Shown piece by piece: positions 23,653 to 35,488 of a stretch of 64,000 bases of DNA. Source of the stretch: Ischnura elegans (lineage: Eukaryota > Arthropoda > Insecta > Odonata > Coenagrionidae); assembly GCF_921293095.1 (NCBI RefSeq), contig NC_060252.1, positions 42,904,881 through 42,968,880 on the forward strand. The letters are read 5' to 3'. Every line of letters starts with the position of its first letter. The stretch's first letter is position 1. The position numbers and the translations under genes are program-made. The notes beneath the pieces were generated by a model. The model saw nothing but the letters and a program-made list of their open reading frames with translations, searched no databases and was not told the DNA's origin.

Positions 23653-25644
23653 AGTCTTGCAACAAATCGAGCGGCGCCACTTTCGCTCCATTGTAGATTT
23701 CTGGCCACCATTACATTTGAATGATCACTATCTGGGTATGAATCTTCATGGTAGCTCGGGAACGACTCACGAACGGGTTATCGTGACACGGGAGTGAGAC
23801 GTAGGAAATCATTACGATGCTCAGTTGAGTAAATGAGCGTAGATGTTGTTGCGTCGTCGCGGCGTTTGAGATTAATTTTACACTCGTACTTGACTGGAGT
23901 AGATAATTGAAAATATTTACCCGTTGAAAGAGTGAGTACCTAGTGGGTGTCATCCAAGAACCTTGGGTGTCATCTAAGAGTGGGTAATAATGATGAGCAG
24001 TTACGGACATGTAAAGGAAACTTTACAGCACCGGGAATCACATTCACCCGTGATTCTGATTCGAGTTACTTCAAGGGAAACGCAATGATTCGTCCTATCG
24101 CGCTAACAACGCAGGATACCCGTCGCACGATCATTTAAATTAGAATTGTTGTAAAACATGCTAAAATTCAACATTTAGTACCCCCTTAACATACATTTAA
24201 AAAATTAAAAAATAAAAAAAAATAAAATACAGTTGTGAGGAGGATAAAACATTTCGAACTTTAAAGAGGGTTGAACGCAGGACCTTCCTATCGCCAGCCC
24301 AGTGCTTATCCACTGAGCTAAATTTAATAAGTTAGTCGGAAATGAAAATGTTAAGTATTTGTTGTCGTTGTAACACTAAGCTGCTTTCACGAGCTTCTCA
24401 ATGGAACGAATTTTGATCAAAAATAATCATTCTCTCGGTACCTTAGTATTTTATTTGTTTATATGATTATAACTTGAGCACGGAGGCATTCGCATACTTT
24501 ATGATTCGGCTGGTTAGTGTATACAATAGGAATATTATGATGTTGTCGCCTGCGACTTCGGGATGGTATCGTCCTTATAAGTTATCACTATTTGTTATTA
24601 CGTTTCTAACTCGGTATTAGTATTTCTAATGAAGTAAGCGTATACATTCATTTCAAGCAGAAATCCTGTAAAGATTTCCTTACGTCCTTCTTATTCGACT
24701 TCAAAGGTTTTATGAAATGAGCTGCAGTTTCACTGATTTGAATCTTACCTTAAACATAAAACGTATTGCCAACAAACACATTTCCTAATACCACGTAACC
24801 TACTTAATGTAAGTAGAGAAGTTAATTAATGATGCTAAGTAAGTATCCTACAATATCCCGAATTGATCATAGTATATGTAAATGATGGCAGGTAAATACG
24901 ATAACTTAATCATCAATCACATAGCAGCGTAGAGTTATTATACGCATTCACACAAATTTCGCAGTGGAACATATCATCAAACAATACCTGTTGAAATCCG
25001 AAAATCATTAAGAAATGGGACTTTTACCTGAAATTAAGTTTTCCCGGTCATACTTTGAATACGCGGAAAGGAATACATCTTTACCGATTGACGGACGTCT
25101 GACAACTCTGTTATTACTTACGCAACGTTTAATGCCGATCAGCTTAACTAATTTCATATTTTACGTGTTTGCTCAGATATTTATATGAAGAAACGCATGA
25201 AATATCAAAGCTGCCTTGAATCTTATGTCGCAAATATTGTATTAAAAACACCAACCCGAGTTGATAGATGTAAACAAAAACTGTCATGTTGACAGTGAAC
25301 GACTCGTGATTTCCTGCTCTCTGAAAAGAGCTAAGATCACTGAAAAAGAGCCAAGCTACAAACTTTTCAAAATCTCTCCGATGAATTACCTTCGATCTTT
25401 AATCCTGCATCAAATGCTACAATGTGTTTGGGGGAATATAACGAACATTAATTTCACTTAAATGGAAACGATCAAATCCCGAGACTGAAAAGGATGAAAA
25501 AATATCTCACCCACCTAATGACCCGTTCTCCAAATATTGAACCATGATGCCTCTTGATGGTTTGCTGAATATACCCGAAAACCATAGTTTCCGAGAACAA
25601 TCTTTGTGGAGCGAAAGTGGCGCCGCTCGATTTGTTGCAAGACT
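23653..25644. repeat. 38-bp perfect inverted pair, 1992 bp outer span
   Basis: Positions 23653-23690 and 25607-25644 are exact reverse complements over 38 bp. Each arm contains its own small stem, GAGCG and CGCTC, around GCGCCACTTT. The pair could be ends of a DNA element, but flanks (CGCTT left, TTTGC right) show no clear target duplication, so the nature is open. Confidence 0.8.
24262..24330 (-). repeat. tRNA-derived SINE-like head
   Basis: On the minus strand TAGCTCAGTGG (24320-24310) fits the pol III A box. GCGTTCAACCC (24278-24268) is a decayed B box, about 31 bases after it as in tRNAs. Between them GCACTGGGCTGGCGATAGG is typical of tRNA-like SINE heads. The acceptor and T stems do not pair, so it is not a working tRNA. 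Downstream is a T-rich run (A-rich on plus at 24198-24228). Confidence 0.5.
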
Positions 25645-27504
25645 TTTGCAAATGATAGTACAAAGCTTCACACGAAAAATTAAACGCAAGCAATATAGGT
25701 GAAGTCATATGGCTTTGTAGCGAAGACATAATTATCAATATCTTATTCACGTGAAACAATCAATTTGAGATTAACTACGACGAAATAAATAATACGCCGC
25801 AACGATTCCGTGCGAAAGTCATATGACGTATCCCTTTGCAAGACAGCATTAATTCACCGTAACAACGAACATGAAAAACTTTAGCAGCTTTTAAATCGCC
25901 GTAAACACTGAATTTTAAAACATTATTTATATTAAATTACACTCTAACCGCAACCGCACCGAAACACTGCTGTCTGCACGCGGCTTAATAATCTCCTCGA
26001 AACACTGGCAAATATCCATATCTTTGACAAACAATCAACAATAGAAATATTTATAGCATCGGCAAATAAATTATGACACAGAAAAATTACACTCAGAGAA
26101 ATACCATGTTCGCAGATACTAATTTGAAAGCATCACGTGCACATTCGCTTGGATACACGGAAACATGCTGTTTATGTCCATGATACTGCACGTGTGCCGA
26201 ATTTCAACAATATAAATGTTGGCATTGAAAATTGAGTAAATATTCATTACATAGTGCTTCTTTCTTCACTTCCATTGCCAATAATATTCATGACATAATT
26301 CAATTTATTCCTCCGCACGTATAAGATATGACGAAAACCGCATGAACTCAAAAGAAATATTCACATGATGGCAATTATTTGGGCGCCATTAACAAACCTT
26401 TTTTTCATAATTTCCGAAAAAAAATTACATCTACTGCTAGAGTGTGTTAAGACAAATGATAAATTCAGGCAGTGCGTCCCTCTACCCTGGATATTAGGCA
26501 TTAATCGCACGGCTGCCAAAAGCGCGGCCCCCTCCTGCAACGCTATGCATGGCCCTACCCCCACTCCGCCACCCTCCTTCACCCCTACTCTATTTCTCTT
26601 CCCCTTGTTTCTTGACGCTGAGCCACCAACTCGCCCGAAGCTCCCCCCCTCTACCTTCCGTAAGCACCCCAGCCCATCGCTTCAGCAATCCTTCCCAGAA
26701 CAACTATGGTTTTCGCGCATCCTGTCTTCCATGCCGTGATGTCGTCAACCACTGTAGCTTCAAATACCACACACGTTGATAATACTAACACCAAAAATCG
26801 CCATTCGACACCCGTGCGCTGCTTGAAGCGGTGTAGGGAACACCTTCAGATTTCGCTTTTAACAGCAAATAAAAGTAGGATAAGGAAGAGATCGAGTCAA
26901 TAATAATGAGGAAATTTGGAAAATTTGCTAATAAGTTATGGCGAAGAAAGATTTACGTTAAAGTTTTTGCTCGCATTTCACCGGAAATAATGATACGGGG
27001 CCGCCAATGACTCCAGCTTGGGAACCACACTCGTTGATAATACTAACACGAAAAATCGCCGTTAGAAATCCGTCCATTCCTAGGTGTAGGCATGACTTCA
27101 GATTTCGCCTTAAACACGGAATGAAAATAGGATGAGGAAGCAACTGAATCAATTATAATTAAGGGCAATCGGAAAAATTGGTTATTCAAAAATGAGGAAG
27201 AAAAAGTTAGTTTCAAAACGCGTGTTGGAGAACAGGAAATTAATATAAGTAAACATTTATGAACGCCAATCATAGATCATGAATTATCCGGGATTAATTT
27301 GAATTACGAAAGAAAAGGATGTAAATAATACTGACTGTACATACCTATGGAGGGCCAATATGCTTTCACTGAAGCGTTTTGGGCAAAAAATCCACTCCAG
27401 GAAAATGTTTCCCATTGTTAATTATCTTTTTAACACTTCGCATACAAAGATTCCACTTGGTATGTACCTGGTACTCTAACAAATCGTTAAAAACGTTCTC
27501 GCTT

Positions 27505-29496
27505 AGTCTTGCAACAAATCGAGCGGCGCCACTTTCGCTCCATTGTAGATTTCTGGCCACCATTACATTTGAATGATCACTATCTGGGTATGAATCTTCA
27601 TGGTAGCTCGGGAACGACTCACGAACGGGTTATCGTGACACGGGAGTGAGACGTAGGAAATCATTACGATGCTCAGTTGAGTAAATGAGCGTAGATGTTG
27701 TTGCGTCGTCGCGGCGTTTGAGATTAATTTTACACTCGTACTTGACTGGAGTAGATAATTGAAAATATTTACCCGTTGAAAGAGTGAGTACCTAGTGGGT
27801 GTCATCCAAGAACCTTGGGTGTCATCTAAGAGTGGGTAATAATGATGAGCAGTTACGGACATGTAAAGGAAACTTTACAGCACCGGGAATCACATTCACC
27901 CGTGATTCTGATTCGAGTTACTTCAAGGGAAACGCAATGATTCGTCCTATCGCGCTAACAACGCAGGATACCCGTCGCAAGATCATTTAAATTAGAATTG
28001 TTGTAAAACATGCTAAAATTCAACATTTAGTACCCCCTTAACATACATTTAAAAAATTAAAAAATAAAAAAAAATAAAATACAGTTGTGAGGAGGATAAA
28101 ACATTTCGAACTTTAAAGAGGGTTGAACGCAGGGCCTTCCTATCGCCAGCCCAGTGCTTATCCACTGAGCTAAATTTAATAAGTTAGTCGGAAATGAAAA
28201 TGTTAAGTATTTGTTGTCGTTGTAACACTAAGCTGCTTTCACGAGCTTCTCAATGGAACGAATTTTGATCAAAAATAATCATTCTCTCGGTACCTTAGTA
28301 TTTTATTTGTTTATATGATTATAACTTGAGCACGGAGGCATTCGCATACTTTATGATTCGGCTGGTTAGTGTATACAATAGGAATATTATGATGTTGTCG
28401 CCTGCGACTTCGGGATGGTATCGTCCTTATAAGTTATCACTATTTGTTATTACGTTTCTAACTCGGTATTAGTATTTCTAATGAAGTAAGCGTATACATT
28501 CATTTCAAGCAGAAATCCTGTAAAGATTTCCTTACGTCCTTCTTATTCGACTTCAAAGGTTTTATGAAATGAGCTGCAGTTTCACTGATTTGAATCTTAC
28601 CTTAAACATAAAACGTATTGCCAACAAACACATTTCCTAATACCACGTAACCTACTTAATGTAAGTAGAGAAGTTAATTAATGATGCTAAGTAAGTATCC
28701 TACAATATCCCGAATTGATCATAGTATATGTAAATGATGGCAGGTAAATACGATAACTTAATCATCAATCACATAGCAGCGTAGAGTTATTATACGCATT
28801 CACACAAATTTCGCAGTGGAACATATCATCAAACAATACCTGTTGAAATCCGAAAATCATTAAGAAATGGGACTTTTACCTGAAATTAAGTTTTCCCGGT
28901 CATACTTTGAATACGCGGAAAGGAATACATCTTTACCGATTGACGGACGTCTGACAACTCTGTTATTACTTACGCAACGTTTAATGCCGATCAGCTTAAC
29001 TAATTTCATATTTTACGTGTTTGCTCAGATATTTATATGAAGAAACGCATGAAATATCAAAGCTGCCTTGAATCTTATGTCGCAAATATTGTATTAAAAA
29101 CACCAACCCGAGTTGATAGATGTAAACAAAAACTGTCATGTTGACAGTGAACGACTCGTGATTTCCTGCTCTCTGAAAAGAGCTAAGATCACTGAAAAAG
29201 AGCCAAGCTACAAACTTTTCAAAATCTCTCCGATGAATTACCTTCGATCTTTAATCCTGCATCAAATGCTACAATGTGTTTGGGGGAATATAACGAACAT
29301 TAATTTCACTTAAATGGAAACGATCAAATCCCGAGACTGAAAAGGATGAAAAAATATCTCACCCACCTAATGACCCGTTCTCCAAATATTGAACCATGAT
29401 GCCTCTTGATGGTTTGCTGAATATACCCGAAAACCATAGTTTCCGAGAACAATCTTTGTGGAGCGAAAGTGGCGCCGCTCGATTTGTTGCAAGACT
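27505..29496. repeat. 38-bp inverted pair, copy in second duplicate
   Basis: Arms 27505-27542 and 29459-29496 correspond to 23653 and 25607 at +3852 and remain perfect. Confidence 0.8.
28114..28182 (-). repeat. tRNA-derived SINE-like head, second duplicate
   Basis: This is the counterpart of 24262-24330 at +3852. It differs by one base close to the B box (GCAGGGCC against GCAGGACC on plus). Confidence 0.5.
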
Positions 29497-29962
29497 TTTG
29501 CAAATGATAGTACAAAGCTTCACACGAAAAATTAAACGCAAGCAATATAGGTGAAGTCATATGGCTTTGTAGCGAAGACATAATTATCAATATCTTATTC
29601 ACGTGAAACAATCAATTTGAGATTAACTACGACGAAATAAATAATACGCCGCAACGATTCCGTGCGAAAGTCATATGACGTATCCCTTTGCAAGACAGCA
29701 TTAATTCACCGTAACAACGAACATGAAAAACTTTAGCAGCTTTTAAATCGCCGTAAACACTGAATTTTAAAACATTATTTATATTAAATTACACTCTAAC
29801 CGCAACCGCACCGAAACACTGCTGTCTGCACGCGGCTTAATAATCTCCTCGAAACACTGGCAAATATCCATATCTTTGACAAACAATCAACAATAGAAAT
29901 ATTTATAGCATCGGCAAATAAATTATGACACAGAAAAATTACACAAAGAAAGCGATACTCAC

Positions 29963-29990
29963 CGCTGGGTCCCGGCTGTGGGGACGCCAT
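29963..29990 (-). CDS. Possible first coding exon (MASPQPGPS...), gene unidentified
   Basis: On the minus strand an ATG in good context (GTCATGG, G at -3 and +4) is followed by nine codons reading MASPQPGPS and then G|GTGAGTATCG, a strong splice donor. The rest of the gene would lie to the left, beyond the duplicated block. No acceptor exon was recognised, so the product is unknown. It could be an isolated match or a remnant of a promoter and first exon. Confidence 0.35.
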
Positions 29991-30660
29991 GACGAAGCAC
30001 CACCACGGACCAAGGACCACGCGCAACAAAATTAATCCCGTTTGCAAAAGACACTAATTAAGACGATGAATCACAACTTCTCAGAAGAGAAAACAATAAT
30101 CCTGAAGATGATAAGCAGGAAATTGTTGACCAACCACTGAATTAACTCTCACAGAACGAAAAACGTTGACAGAGGTTGTCAAGAGCGTCCTTCTTCTGTG
30201 ACAATTCATGCAGTTATAATGAAGACACGTGTCGAAACAGGTGGCCAGAAATCCGTTACCAATGCGTTCAAATTCTGGCCCCCTAGGCCCGAAATGCAAT
30301 GTGGGATTTCTCCTCCTCTCGCTGTTATGCCCTCACCCTACTTCTAAATCACCAACCCACTTTCTCCCCTCCCATAGCGTACAGGCGTCGGACGCTTCGC
30401 ACCTTCGCACCCCTCTTTCCTCCTTCCACCCTCCTAAAGTCTATGCTCCCCCCTCCCTCCGCACTCTAGCCAATAACACTCAACTATTTCTCCCCCCACT
30501 ACATCGCCCGCCGCGTCTCCGAGCGAGGCGCACGCTCCTTCCCTCTCCGTCTCTGGCCGGTTCACCGTCAGTCATGACAACCTTAAACACCAACAGCGAG
30601 TTCAAGAGATCGTAAAACATTATGTTCACCTAGCGTGGGCCGTTGGCAACACTGCAGGAA
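29991..30660 (-). promoter_or_regulatory. Possible 5' flank of a minus-strand gene
   Basis: The segment upstream of the candidate exon is richer in G+C than the surroundings at 30270-30560, strongly pyrimidine-rich on plus, with several CpGs near 30500-30540 and CCAAT at 30470 on plus. No TATA box at a fixed distance is evident. Assignment is by position and composition only. Confidence 0.25.
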
Positions 30661-31115
30661 AATTATTTCGACGGAATACAGCCGGCCCGTGTGCGAACAG
30701 CAAAACAATTCTTTAATATATGGTATTAATATCCGTATCGAATGGAAGACCAACCGATATATTTTCTTTGCTTCATTAAATCCGTTTAAGAGATAAGCGA
30801 TAGCCCAAATAAATTCTAGGAATGAAGAAAAACCGGAAAGAGTAGGTTTCGCTTGAGGTGGAATGTCAAAAGCAAAATTGAATGTGGTAAAACGCAGACG
30901 TAATAAAAAAATTCATATGGCTAGATAACCACTTCTTATTGTAACATATTCACAAATCATAATACGTGATTATGATTAATACTATTAGCAAAGATCATTT
31001 AAAGCACATGGCTTTTTTCCACTTCCAAAAGGAAGATGTACCTTGGGAAACAATATAACTACACAGAAATCTCGGCAAACAAAGTATCATAAAGTATTAA
31101 ACAGTGTCACTTCAT
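30661..31115. other. Spacer, nothing recognised
   Basis: AT-rich sequence without a convincing open frame, structured repeat or transposon end. Confidence 0.4.
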
Positions 31116-32289
31116 AAGAATTACCAAATGGTTATTACGATAGGTTTTAGTTCGTCGGAAATGGGAAGGATAACTCTCCGTATCGTAATAAATAAGAGAT
31201 TAATACGTTATGTCCCCAAACGGAAGTATAAAATGGATTCTCTGCAAATCAATGTAGCTAAGTAAGCTAATGCAATTTTGTATTAACAACCCTGTAAATT
31301 GATACATATCCATAATGAAAATGTACGTACAAACAGGAAATGCGTGCCAGTGGTAACATACAGGGCTACGTTAGCAACGCCAACAGGCAAAGTGTTTTTT
31401 AAGCAGCAGCGAAAAAAATAATAAACGCGTCTGTTAACGACTACAAATTAACACAAAACAGTCCAGCTTCACTTGGAATTATTAAATGCGTTATGTCAAT
31501 TTCTGTTTTTACGATGTTTGGTGATTAACTCACACATTGGCGGAAAGCTCATGCAGACTTCGTAATTACGCCGTTATGATACCTAGATTCAAAACTATCA
31601 TGTATTTTAATTTTTTTTCACGAACGCGGGTCCCCCAAAAGCGCGGGGCCCGGGGCGTTCGCCCCTCCCTAATACCGGCCCTGCTAACGGAAATACTTAG
31701 CAAGAATTACCAAATGGTTATTACGATAGGTTTTAAGTCGTCGGAAATGGGAAGGATAACTCTCCGTATCGTAATAAATAAGAGATTAATACGTTATGTC
31801 CCCAAACGGAAGTATAAAATGGATTCTCTGCAAATCAATGTAGCTAAGTAAGCTAATGCAATTTTGTATTAACACCCCTGTAAATTGATAAATATTCATA
31901 ATGAAAATGTACGTACAAACAGGAAATACGTGCCACTGGTAACATACAGAGTTACGTTAGCAATGCCAACAGGCAAAGTGTTTTTAAGCAGCAGCGAAAC
32001 AAATAATAAACGCGTCTGTTAACGACTACAAATTAACACAAAACAGTCCAGGTTCACTTGGAGTTATTAAATACGTTATGGCAATTTTTGTTTTTCCGAT
32101 GTTTGGTGATTAACTTACACATTGGCGGAAAGCTCATGCAGACTTCGTAATTACGCCGTTATGATACCTAGATTCAAAACTATCGTGTATTTTAATTTTT
32201 TTCACGAACGCGGGTCCCCCAAAAGCGCGGGGCCCGGGGCGTTCGCCCCCCCCCCTCATACCGGCCCTGCTTACGGGAATACTTAGCAA
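31116..32289 (+). repeat. Two tandem copies of about 586 bp with hAT-like ends
   Basis: AAGAATTACCAAATGG begins copies at 31116 and 31702. Both run through GGATAACTCTCCGTATCG, AACACAAAACAGTCCAG and TTGGCGGAAAGC to a G+C-rich end (31620-31683 and 32205-32269). After the second end, AATACTTAGCAA restarts briefly at about 32279. Copies differ by scattered substitutions and small indels, so they are older than the 3852-bp duplication. The frame at 31537-31851 simply runs across the copy boundary. Confidence 0.85.
31620..31683 (-). mobile_element. hAT-like terminal sequence (single end)
   Basis: Read on the minus strand it begins CAGGGCCGG, then TATTAGGG and a run of GGGGCG, GGGCCC and GCGCTTTTGGGGGACCC. 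This resembles terminal inverted repeats of hAT-family non-autonomous elements (from memory of the family, not aligned). A matching opposite end on the plus strand was not found nearby. The equivalent end in the second copy is at 32205-32269. Confidence 0.45.
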
Positions 32290-35200
32290 TATATGCCTTG
32301 TAGGGTATTTGCAAGGATAATGGAATGAAAACGACAATGTCTACTGCAACGGAAAAAGCATAACTTAATCTATTTCTCCATTAGGCCGGCCAACAAACTA
32401 ATCTCCATACTCCAGTTTGCAAAATTCTATGATGTAACTATCCACCAATTTTCCTAGGACCACCTGAGCTATTAGTCAAGATATGCAAATTTGCATATTT
32501 GCTATAGTAATCAACTCAAACTTTAGATGATACTGATTCCTATGCAGTGTTTCCACAAAGATATTGATTTATCGTCCAATAAAACTTATTTCGCATATTA
32601 ATCGAATCGAAGTTTCAATTATACTCACTTCTGCAAGGTAAAATCTGCAATGCATTTGATTCAAATTTCATTCTCTGGTCATCGACTACGTATTTCCTAC
32701 TCAACTTTCTCCGTGGATGTTAAATCCTATGTGGTATAGCAATACGATATATTTTAAGAAAACACCGATACGATATATGTCGAATTTGAGACTACACACA
32801 CAACACTTTTCCATTGAACATTATGAGGAATACCAAAATGTACCCATTAACCTAATTTTGTTTGTCTAATATATTAACTTACCAAGTTATGCCAATAATC
32901 ATATTTGATATAATAATCGATTCGAAATTTCGATTATACTGACCACTGTACAGCAAAACGCGCAATGATATGCATTCAATTTTTTCAATTTCAATTTCAT
33001 TCTATGGTCATTCTCTACGCATATACTTCTCAACATAGTCCGTGGATGTTAAATCCTATGTGGTATAGAATGCCATATATTTTAAGAAAAAGCAGATTCG
33101 ATATATATCGATTGTGACATGACATACAAAACGTATATCCAACTGGCATTATGCCAAATACCAATATGTACCCATTCACAAAATTTCATTCATGTATCTC
33201 AAATAATTCTTAAGTTATATCAATATTCGTATTTCATATAATAATCGAATCGAACTTCGATTATAATGACATCTGTATGGTAAAATTCTCATATTTATTT
33301 CTTCGAATTTCATTCTATGGTGATCCACTATCTATTTCAATCACAACTATGCCCGTGGATGCTTAATTTTTACGTAGTATAGCAATTCGATACATTTGAA
33401 GAAAACGCAGGTTCGATATATATCGAATGTGAGACGACATACAAAACGTATATCCCCTGTTCATTATGCCAAATACCAATATGTACCCATTTACCAAATT
33501 TCATTCATCCACCTCAAACACTTCTCAAGTTATGTCGATATTCCAATTTCTTATTATAATCGAATCGAACGTTCGATTACACTGACATATGTGCGGCAAA
33601 ATGCTCGAAGCTATTGATTGGAAATTCAATCTATGGTCATCCATTATCTATTACCATCGCGCATATGCCCGTGGATGCGAAATCGTATGTGTTATAGCAA
33701 TTCGATATATTTTAAGAAAACGCAGATTCGATATATATCGAATGAGAGACAAAATACAAAACGTTTATCCCCTGTGCATTATGCCAAATACCAATATCTA
33801 CCCATTTACCAAATTTCATTCATCTACCTCAAATACTTCCCAAGTTATGTCAATATTCCTATTTCTTATTATAATCGAATCGAACGTTCGATAACACTGA
33901 CATCTGTACGGCAAAATGCTCATAGCTATTGATTCGAAAATCATTCTATGGTCATCCACTATCTATTACCATCGCACATATGCCCGTGGAATACGAATCG
34001 TATGTTTTATAGCAATTCGATATATTTTAAGAAAACGTAGATTCGATATATATCGAATATAGGACTACATGCAAAACATATTTCCCCATTGCATTATGAG
34101 GAATACCAAAATGTACCAATTTACCAAATTTCATTCATCTACCACAAATACTTATCAATTAATCACAATATACATTTAGTTATAATAATCGAATCGAAAA
34201 TTTGATTATACTGACACCGGTTCTCTGAAATACGCATGTCATTTGTCTTTTTTTCCATTGGTAGGTCGTTTCACATTTTATGCGTGCACAACTTTAATCA
34301 AAAATGAGTATTCCAATAAGTTAGTACCATTCGATAAAATTCAAGGAAACGTAGTTTCGATATATATCGAAAGTGATGGCCATCTACGGACTACATTTTA
34401 TAAAGTAATATTAAGAATACTATGATGTACCTACTGGCCAAATTTCATAGGCCTATGTGAAGTACTTTGGATGTTATGCTCATTTCCGTTTCACCATAGC
34501 AGTAAAGTCACGTTCTAAGACATGGGCCCATGTCAATGCAAAATCCTTATACATAACAAATGACTGTTGTATATGCGATACCGATAACGTAATGAAAAAA
34601 TCAATACTTTAAAAAATTATGCCGAGAGGCTTTACTGGGTATAGTCCTATGTTAGCCCTCCGCAACTTCACCCGCCTGAATACATGAATGGGATAGGGAA
34701 ATGCGTGTATTTCTTCCGGAGACCGACCAACGCCCGCTTGGCGGAGAGGAATGGCGGCGATTGCCGCGGGCTCAAGAAAATAATTTGGGAAAAATTCGGA
34801 ATGAAATAACTCGTTAAATATTACGAAATCTAAATAAAAATGAAAACCTGGACGTACCGGAGGTACGTTTGTAGGCATGCTTTTTTGAGCTGAATAGCCT
34901 AATTTTGAAGCGCCAGCTCTCAAATCGATATTTATCGATCGTCCTATCTCGACAATGTTATTTCGATAATGCTAATAACTCGGAATCTATTCGACATACG
35001 AAAATTCCGAGATAGCCAAAAAATCAGGTAAAAAATAAGATAAATTGTATTAGGCGGCCAACGTCCAACAACTTTTGCAAGTTAGTCAAAAAAAATTCCA
35101 AATTTGGTCCATAAGAAAAGCATTATCGATTTTCAAAAATTATTTCGACCGTGATTGAGAGAGATCGATGGAAAACCAAGGTATAAAAAAATCGACCAAA

Positions 35201-35488
35201 AAATCTAGTTTACGTCAATGGAATAAGATGTCTTTAACACTTTTATTCGCGACGATATTAAGGAAAGAGTTTTAGTCCCATAAGGCTGCCATGTTAATTC
35301 AACTCGATATATATCGAAATGTATCGCATTTTTTCAAATTTTGAGATTTTTCCTCCCGATGGATTTTTTTTTAATTTTTACACCGAAAATTTCATCTCGA
35401 TCGACTTGGTAGTTTGGGCTGTGAATTTGTATCAATGAGTCAATTGTTAATCGATTTGCAGCTTTATTATATCTAACGAGTATTTTAT
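32290..35488 (+). repeat. Satellite module R0, class A, degenerate left edge
   Basis: Satellite resemblance begins gradually (TCAAGATATGC at 32477, CTATAGTAATCAACTC at 32502). It becomes clear by 32700, with dyads near 32770 (TACGATATATGTCGAA) and 33087. Monomers at 33240-34240 are close to those at 12050-13050. The core (about 34540-35488) has the class A hairpin at 34852. The left edge is not at a junction hairpin, unlike the right edge of the array. Confidence 0.8.

Larger units (their letters stand above)
22241..26092 (+). repeat. 3852-bp tandem duplication, copy 1
   Basis: Sequence from TCAGAGAAATACC to AAAAATTACAC is repeated immediately to the right with a constant offset of 3852. I found only four substitutions by comparison (22616 T/C; about 22638 C/T in CTACCCGG; 24127 C/A; 24282 A/G). 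The junctions show no microhomology: 22240 is A and 26092 is C, while 26093 is T and 29945 is A. The short ORFs inside have no recognisable domains. The unit contains a pyrimidine-rich segment (22670-22830), a diverged internal repeat, a 38-bp inverted pair and a SINE-like head. Confidence 0.95.
26093..29944 (+). repeat. 3852-bp tandem duplication, copy 2
   Basis: This is the second copy, essentially identical to 22241-26092. It ends at ACAC (29944). The next bases, AAAGAAAGCGATACTCACC, include a strong minus-strand splice donor, so the block sits directly inside what may be the first intron of a minus-strand gene. Such a young duplication could also be an assembly artefact. Confidence 0.95.

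Noticed and set aside
24262-24330. Functional tRNA gene
   Set aside because: A-box-like and B-box-like motifs are present, but the acceptor and T stems do not pair and the B box is decayed.
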